NCBI RefSeq assembly: GCF_000264905.1
Contig: NW_006763139.1
Location: forward strand, 569,949 to 633,948
Origin: Stereum hirsutum FP-91666 SS1
Lineage: Eukaryota; Basidiomycota; Agaricomycetes; Russulales; Stereaceae
Direction of reading: 5' to 3'
Length of the DNA stretch: 64,000 nt
Positions 59,008-64,000 of the stretch are shown here, piece by piece. Positions within the stretch are counted from its first letter, which is position 1. Every line of letters begins with the position of its first letter. Both the position numbers and the translations under genes were made by a program. The notes under the pieces are model-generated. The model worked only from the letters and a program-made list of their open reading frames with translations, searched no databases and was not told the origin of the DNA.

Positions 59008-60794
59008 ATGCCCGTCCCAACACAACTCGGTCAATTCTCGTATGTTCCCGAGACGAAGTGAGTGTCGAAGTGTACGAGTTTGGTGGTATACTTAGACTGA
59101 TGACATACGCTTCGCTCTCCCCGCACACCTCAGGGAGAACTTGGACTGGGGTACGTCATTTATTAACTCTATTCATGCACTAAAACGAGAAACTCACTGT
59201 GTTCTTACATCAGCCGACCTCTTGACCGTCGACCTTTCGCTCATCGACACGCCCGAGGGCAAGAAGAAGCTCGCTCAGACATTGCTTGAGGGAGTCCGGG
59301 AGAAAGGGTTCTTCTACGTCAAGAACTTCAACATTTCTCAAGAGCGCGTCGACCGCCAATTTGCTATCGGCAAACACTTCTACGAACTCCCTCTCGAGGA
59401 GAAGTTGAAGTACGTCCCTGATCTTGGTGAGTCTGGCCCCTGTGTCTCCTCAGACGCTGGTATTGAGTGAAATCGTAACTGCGTAGACGCTGGAAAGTTC
59501 AACGGTTATACCCCTGCTGGCCGTCGGATGTGGGTGGCTTTTCTTTATGTTTTGGCATCTTTTAGCTGAAGTTCGCGCTTCAGCATCGACCCCGAGACCG
59601 GATTGAAGGACCGGATTGAAGTCTACAACATCCCCAGTACGCTTACGTTCGAAATCTTATCTCTTCTTTCTTCTTACAGGATACTATTTGCTTTAGAGTT
59701 CAATGGTTTCTTCCCTCGAGGCCACCCCGCACCCGTGGCCAACAACATAGAGGAGATCGAGGAGTTCGCAAGGGTACGTCTCCCTATTCCCCAACGTTTT
59801 AAGCTAAATATAGACCTAACGCCGTCATTAGGCCCTGCACTCCGAGGTCCTCGACCCTCTGTTTGTTCTCCTCGCAATCGCCCTCGAGCTTCCCGAAGAT
59901 TTCTTTACAAACATCCACCAATACGAGAAGAAGAGCGAGGTACGCAGAGTGCTTATTACTGGTCCACCTCGTTCCCCATCACTGACATCATATGGCCTTA
60001 GGATCATCTCCGCTACATGAAGTACTCCAAATACAGCCCTGAGGAGACTGCCAGGCTGAAGAATTGGGTACCGGGCCACACCGGTATGTCTTTCCCAACT
60101 ACTTGTCTGGTCTCCATCTCACATCCTCGCCTTATAATACTTCTAGATCTCGGAAGCTTCACGCTGCTTTTCAGGTGAGGGACTCCATTTTTTTCCTCAT
60201 CGCCTTCATCTTTGTACTGACCGACCGATTCCATAATAGGCAACCTGTGGCAGCGCTCCAGATCCGCGACCACAAAACCAACGAGTGGAAGTGGGCCAAG
60301 CCGCAGGATGGAACGCTCACTGTCAACGCGTGCGATGCCCTGACGTTCTTGACCGCTGGATATGTCAAGAGCACGATCCACCGCGTAGTTGTGCCGCCGA
60401 AGGATCAGCAACATGTCGACAGACTCGGATTGTTGTACTTCTCTCGGTGCGTCTTCCGTTATGAATTGAAGCTAGTATGAGAAGCTGACGAATGTACGAT
60501 GCCTTCGTCTTGTTGCATAGCCCGCACAACGATGTTCCCCTTGCAACAGTCAAGTCGCCTCTCCTTGAGCGGGAAGGGTACACCCAGAATGAGTTCGAGA
60601 AGACCGGTAACCCTGTTCCGACCATGGAAGGTATGTCGTATACTACTTCATTTTAAGTCCCGCTCTCATCCTATTGTCCCTTAGAATGGACGTTCGCGAA
60701 GCAGAAGTGGCAGCGCCTGAGCAAGGTCGTTGGCGACAAGACGCACGAAACCGCTCAGATTCTTCCGGGGTGGAACGAGAAGGTCTACGCTTAG
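58430..60794 (+). repeat. Tandem duplication, unit 2 (promoter plus 2OG oxygenase gene)
   Basis: Second unit of the direct duplication described for 55561-57904; offset about 2.87-2.88 kb. Boundaries are approximate. Confidence 0.8.
59008..60794 (+). CDS. 2OG-Fe(II) oxygenase, isopenicillin N synthase-like, copy 2
   Basis: Paralogue of the gene at 56129-57904 with the same exon order and the same start MPVPTQLGQFSYVPETK. The N-terminal domain differs by single residues (SLIDTPEG instead of SLINTPEG). Downstream exons read DAGKFNGYTPAGRR, FNGFFPRGHPAPVANNIEEI, ALHSEVLDPLFVLLAIALEL, GHTDLGSFTLLF and KSTIHRVVVPPKDQQHVDRL. The H-x-D...H triad and the RLG variant of the R-x-S site are both present. 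It ends HETAQILPGWNEKVYA with TAG at 60792-60794. Intact, with normal splice sites. The exons have diverged far less than the introns, so both copies are probably under purifying selection. Confidence 0.88.
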
Positions 60795-61158
60795 AGGAGA
60801 GTAGTGTTGTGTATTGGAACAAATGTAGCTGCGAAGATGTACGCGTTTATGTTGTAGACTTCACTGTAGGAGTATATTGCGCCACCAGCATGGATTTCAT
60901 TTGGGTCTTTCTTGCTACGTCACTGTGTGCCACACCTCTCGCATTGTTTGTGCCTGTTGATTTCGAAAGGCATTGGACAACACGAACAAACAACGCCTGA
61001 CGGCTTGCGGGAATGATCTGCAAGCTTGAGCCAAGCCTTTCCGCCATCTGCCGTACACACTCTCAATATCTCTAATAACTACCTAGCGGTCGGCTGAAAG
61101 GAGCTGTAATACCTCATCGCTCTGGTTGCTGGTCGCCACATCTCACACTCATTCCTTC
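60795..61158. other. Intergenic: promoter of the inositol phosphatase-like gene
   Basis: About 360 bp. No TATA box or other motif was recognised. An in-frame upstream ATG at 61126 could extend the next protein by eleven residues. Confidence 0.4.
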
Positions 61159-64000
61159 ATGAATACAACCGACGACGAGCCCCGCACACCCGTCGCCGTC
61201 AAAGCCCTTGCCTCTAAATTCGAACGGCTCGGGCTCGACACATCACCTGCGACGCTGAACAAGCTACATGCCACGAACGGTCATCACAGTATTCATGCCA
61301 GCATCGGCGGGCAGCAATATCTGTCGGCAGAACCATCCAGTCCTCGACCGCGAGCCCTGTCCAATTCGCATGTCGAGCCCGCCAATTCACCCTCCCGTTT
61401 AGTTCGCCAGCATTCGTCGTCATCAGATCTCAAGAATGGCATGAAACGACCCCCACCGCCTCCGCCGCCTTCGAGAGGTCTCAAACCGTCAGCACAACCG
61501 CGGTCAAGCTCACCTTCGCCGATGGCCTCGCCTTTACTGCGTCCTGTTCCCGTTCCGGTGCCGTCAACTTCTGGATATGCTTCCGATGCGTCAATCTCGA
61601 GCCAGGCTTCATTTTCTCTCAAGCGGAAACCACCACCGCCTCCGCCGCCGCCATCTGCCCAGCCACCGTTGGTAGACTTGGATCAGGAGGAGACTGCCCA
61701 ACCTCCGACAGGAGGTGTGGCGAACCTTCGGAACAGATTTTCGTGAGTGTTTATCCTTATTCTATCACTTCTGTCTATCCCCTAGCTGTGTTTTGCTGTA
61801 TTGTGAGGGCTGCGGTCTCCGAGACTGTTATTGACAGGAGTCGCCGAGGCACTTTCGGTGGACTGCGTTGTCACGTGACACGGGCAGTTTTCCATACCCC
61901 GTTACAACGGGAAGGCCTCGCAACAGTTGCCCTATAAAACGTGTACACCCTTGTTCTTGTTTATCCTTTCGCACTCCACCGTTCTGCAACGATCGAAGCG
62001 ATCGAGAGCATTCTTCACAATGCACAACCGGGCTGTTTTTGTGAGGACGGGTATCATGGCTATCATCTAACACTTACAGGCTATTCGCTCGAACACGGCG
62101 TTCCATGTATGCTCTATTTTTGCTTTTGCCGGTCTTTGTCGGTAGATTAGAATGGGCGGTGGCACTTGCACTGCGTCCTGCTGCGTCGCGCACAGGCCAT
62201 TTTACCCCTGTGGCGCACCAGGTCTGGGCCACATTCCGCGCGTACATTGCGTACCGCAAGGGTTTAGTGAGATATTTTTACCTCACGGTCATGACGTTGA
62301 GCTCATCTCTACGTCTATCATCTGTCCGACTTAATAATTCCAGGACAAGCACTTCATTTGAGGAGATAGCTGCTAACCTGATCGCTCCAGGGGTTCCCCG
62401 ATTGCTTCACCGCCCAAATCATTGACTCCCAAGCCCCGAATCGTTCCGCAAGGGACTTCGGTACAACCCAACATACCACAACCTGCACTATTCGCTCGCA
62501 AACCACCACCGCCACCACCATCGGCTCCCGGTCCCTTTGGCTCCCCTCCCTCACCAACACACTCTTCTCCCAACTCTTCGAAATCCCCGAGCATTAACAT
62601 ACGAGAATCCTCGGATTCAGGCTCCGACGCAGAAGATGAACTGGGCACCGTTTTTGCCGATCGCTCCATAGCTAGCGATATCTACAACCTGCGCAATAAC
62701 GTTCGGGACGATCGCATGCATTCTTCTCCTATTCTTGAAGACCACACGGTCCAAGCACAAGCTCCGTACGACTCCAATCCCACCTTACCATCTCGTCCTG
62801 CCCCTCCAAGACCACCTCCCCGCCAGCGAGCGACAATGGCTACAGGTCTTGATACTCCAGGTCCTGTAAATGGTTTCGTTTCGCATACGAATCTTACGCA
62901 GATGCAAGCCAATCCGCCTCCGCTCCCCAACCGTCGCAACACTGCAGGAGTGCCGCCACCGCCACCCGAGCGCATCCATCACCGTCATATCTCAGTCGAC
63001 GAAGAACCTCACGTCTCTTCTCCTCCCGACGACCTTGCCTCTCCTCCCACCGCCGCCGAGAACAACCGTGTGCTGAGCCGTCTACCTCCGCCGCCGACAC
63101 GCAAGCTCGCACCAGGCGACAAACTGCCTCCCGCTCGTCGCAACACTTCCGAATCCTCAGACGAGTCCGATGCGCCAGACGACGAGAAATCTCGCGCGGC
63201 GGATGGAATGCCCGATACGTCGCGCGCATCCCGTCGTGCGCCTGTGCTCGTCGCGCACTCGCATTCGGAGAGCCATATACATGTGCCGGCGCACGTTGGC
63301 TGCGTTATTCAGGCGGCGCACGTCGTTGTGGTGGGGAATGGACATCAGTTGAAGGTGTTTGATCTGAGTATTTCGGAGATGCCGATTAAGGTGATTAAGG
63401 GGGAGGACGTGAGTTATTCGAGGGAGTTGAAGCCGAGCGCGTTGCAATGGCGGGGCACGAGCGACGATGAGGAGAGGGGGAGGTATCTCTGGATAGGGAC
63501 GAAGGAGGGGCATCTGTTCGAATGGGATGTGTTGAGGATGTGTTGTACGGGTCAGAGGCTGGCGATCCACGCGGGTCAGACGATATTGAAGATCATGCGG
63601 TGTGGACTGGCGATGGTGAGCGTGGACGAAGCAGGGAAGGTGATCGTCTGGGTGCCGGCGAGAGAAGGGATGGAAGGGATGAACTACATGGACACATTTA
63701 AGGTCTTCCGCATCCCGGAGAAATCGACGTGGTTCGACATCTTTGACGCGAGACTGTGGACCGCGACGAGGGAGACAAAGGGCGAGTCGGCGGGACGGGG
63801 CCCGCCGATCAAGTGCTATTCGTTGTTCGATAAGGCGGACAGTATCGGGCGGACGCTGCTCACGTCGGAACATACGGCGCCTGTGCTCTGTGCGTCGATG
63901 TTGCCCTCGCAGCCGGACACGATCTATGTGGGCCATGAAGGTGGTTTTGTCTCGATCTGGTCCTTGGCGCTCGAGGCGGACCGCATACCGAAGTGTGTGG
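61159..64000 (+). CDS. Type II inositol polyphosphate 5-phosphatase-like protein, N-terminal part (runs off the window)
   Basis: Start MNTTDDEPRTPVAVKALASK (alternative ATG 61126). A long disordered Pro/Ser-rich region carries polyproline runs (KRPPPPPPPSRG, KRKPPPPPPPP, RKPPPPPPSAPG), as expected for SH3 or EVH1 partners. From about residue 560 a WD40-like beta-propeller begins (CVIQAAHVVVVGNGHQLKVF, RYLWIGTKEGHLFEWDVLRM, TWFDIFDARLWTATRETKGE, TIYVGHEGGFVSIWSL). This propeller is the one found in front of the 5-phosphatase domain in fungal and plant proteins; the catalytic domain itself must lie beyond base 64000 and is inferred. A single 648-nt intron (61743-62390, donor GTGAGT, acceptor CTCCAG with a good CTAAC branch site) interrupts the disordered part. 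Confidence 0.75.
61743..62390 (+). other. Unusually long intron with promoter-like signals
   Basis: The intron is about ten times the local norm. It holds a palindromic E-box TCACGTGA (61871-61878), a TATAAAA (61933-61939) and an internal branch-plus-acceptor (CTAACACTTACAG, near 62067-62080). The frame from 62105 to 62425 is also open across the real acceptor. An alternative promoter, extra exons or simple intron growth could explain this. Confidence 0.5.

Noticed and set aside
1..64000. CRISPR arrays, phage or bacterial operons, organellar genes
   Set aside because: No spaced repeats, Shine-Dalgarno-led operons or organelle genes are present; spliced fungal genes fill the window.

Overview
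The window is nuclear DNA from a filamentous basidiomycete, most likely an Agaricomycete. Genes are dense, sit on both strands with no operon logic, and are cut by many 50-70 nt introns (GTRNGY donors, CTAAC-like branch points, YAG acceptors). The gene set fits a plant-litter or wood decay mushroom: laccase, secreted S10 carboxypeptidase, histidine acid phosphatase, fungal TCF25/Rqc1 and Urb1. No prokaryotic, organellar or viral block is visible. Coordinates given for split genes run from start codon to stop codon and include introns.

Layout, left to right: secreted serine carboxypeptidase (-); a small Tc1/mariner-type MITE; a protein with a C-terminal J-like 'HSDKN' element (-); two SAMHD1-type HD phosphohydrolase genes arranged head to head; a glutamine-rich basidiomycete protein (-); an unrecognised short gene (+); a laccase (-); a 2.4 kb stretch with scattered coding-like segments; an intron-containing tRNA-Asn; TCF25/Rqc1 (+); an EgtB-like DinB/FGE-sulfatase protein with a mitochondrial-type leader (+); a histidine acid phosphatase (-); an MFS exporter (-); an NmrA-type NAD(P)-binding protein (-); the very large ribosome-biogenesis gene URB1 (-).

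From about 47 to 61 kb the genes are metabolic: carboxymuconolactone decarboxylase (-) and 3-hydroxyisobutyrate dehydrogenase (+) share a 203-bp promoter, followed by an ACS-family anion/vitamin permease (+), a zinc alcohol dehydrogenase (-) and two tandem copies of an isopenicillin-N-synthase-like 2OG-Fe(II) oxygenase (+). This could be a catabolic or biosynthetic cluster, but that is an inference from proximity only. The window ends inside a proline-rich, beta-propeller-containing inositol 5-phosphatase-like gene (+).

The points most worth a second look are the divergent SAMHD1 pair, the tandem oxygenase duplication that includes its upstream region, the methyltransferase-less EgtB-like protein, an 8-nt micro-exon in the carboxypeptidase, the MITE, and a 648-nt intron in the last gene that carries promoter-like and splice-like signals. 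I did not find a clearly unprecedented multi-gene system.
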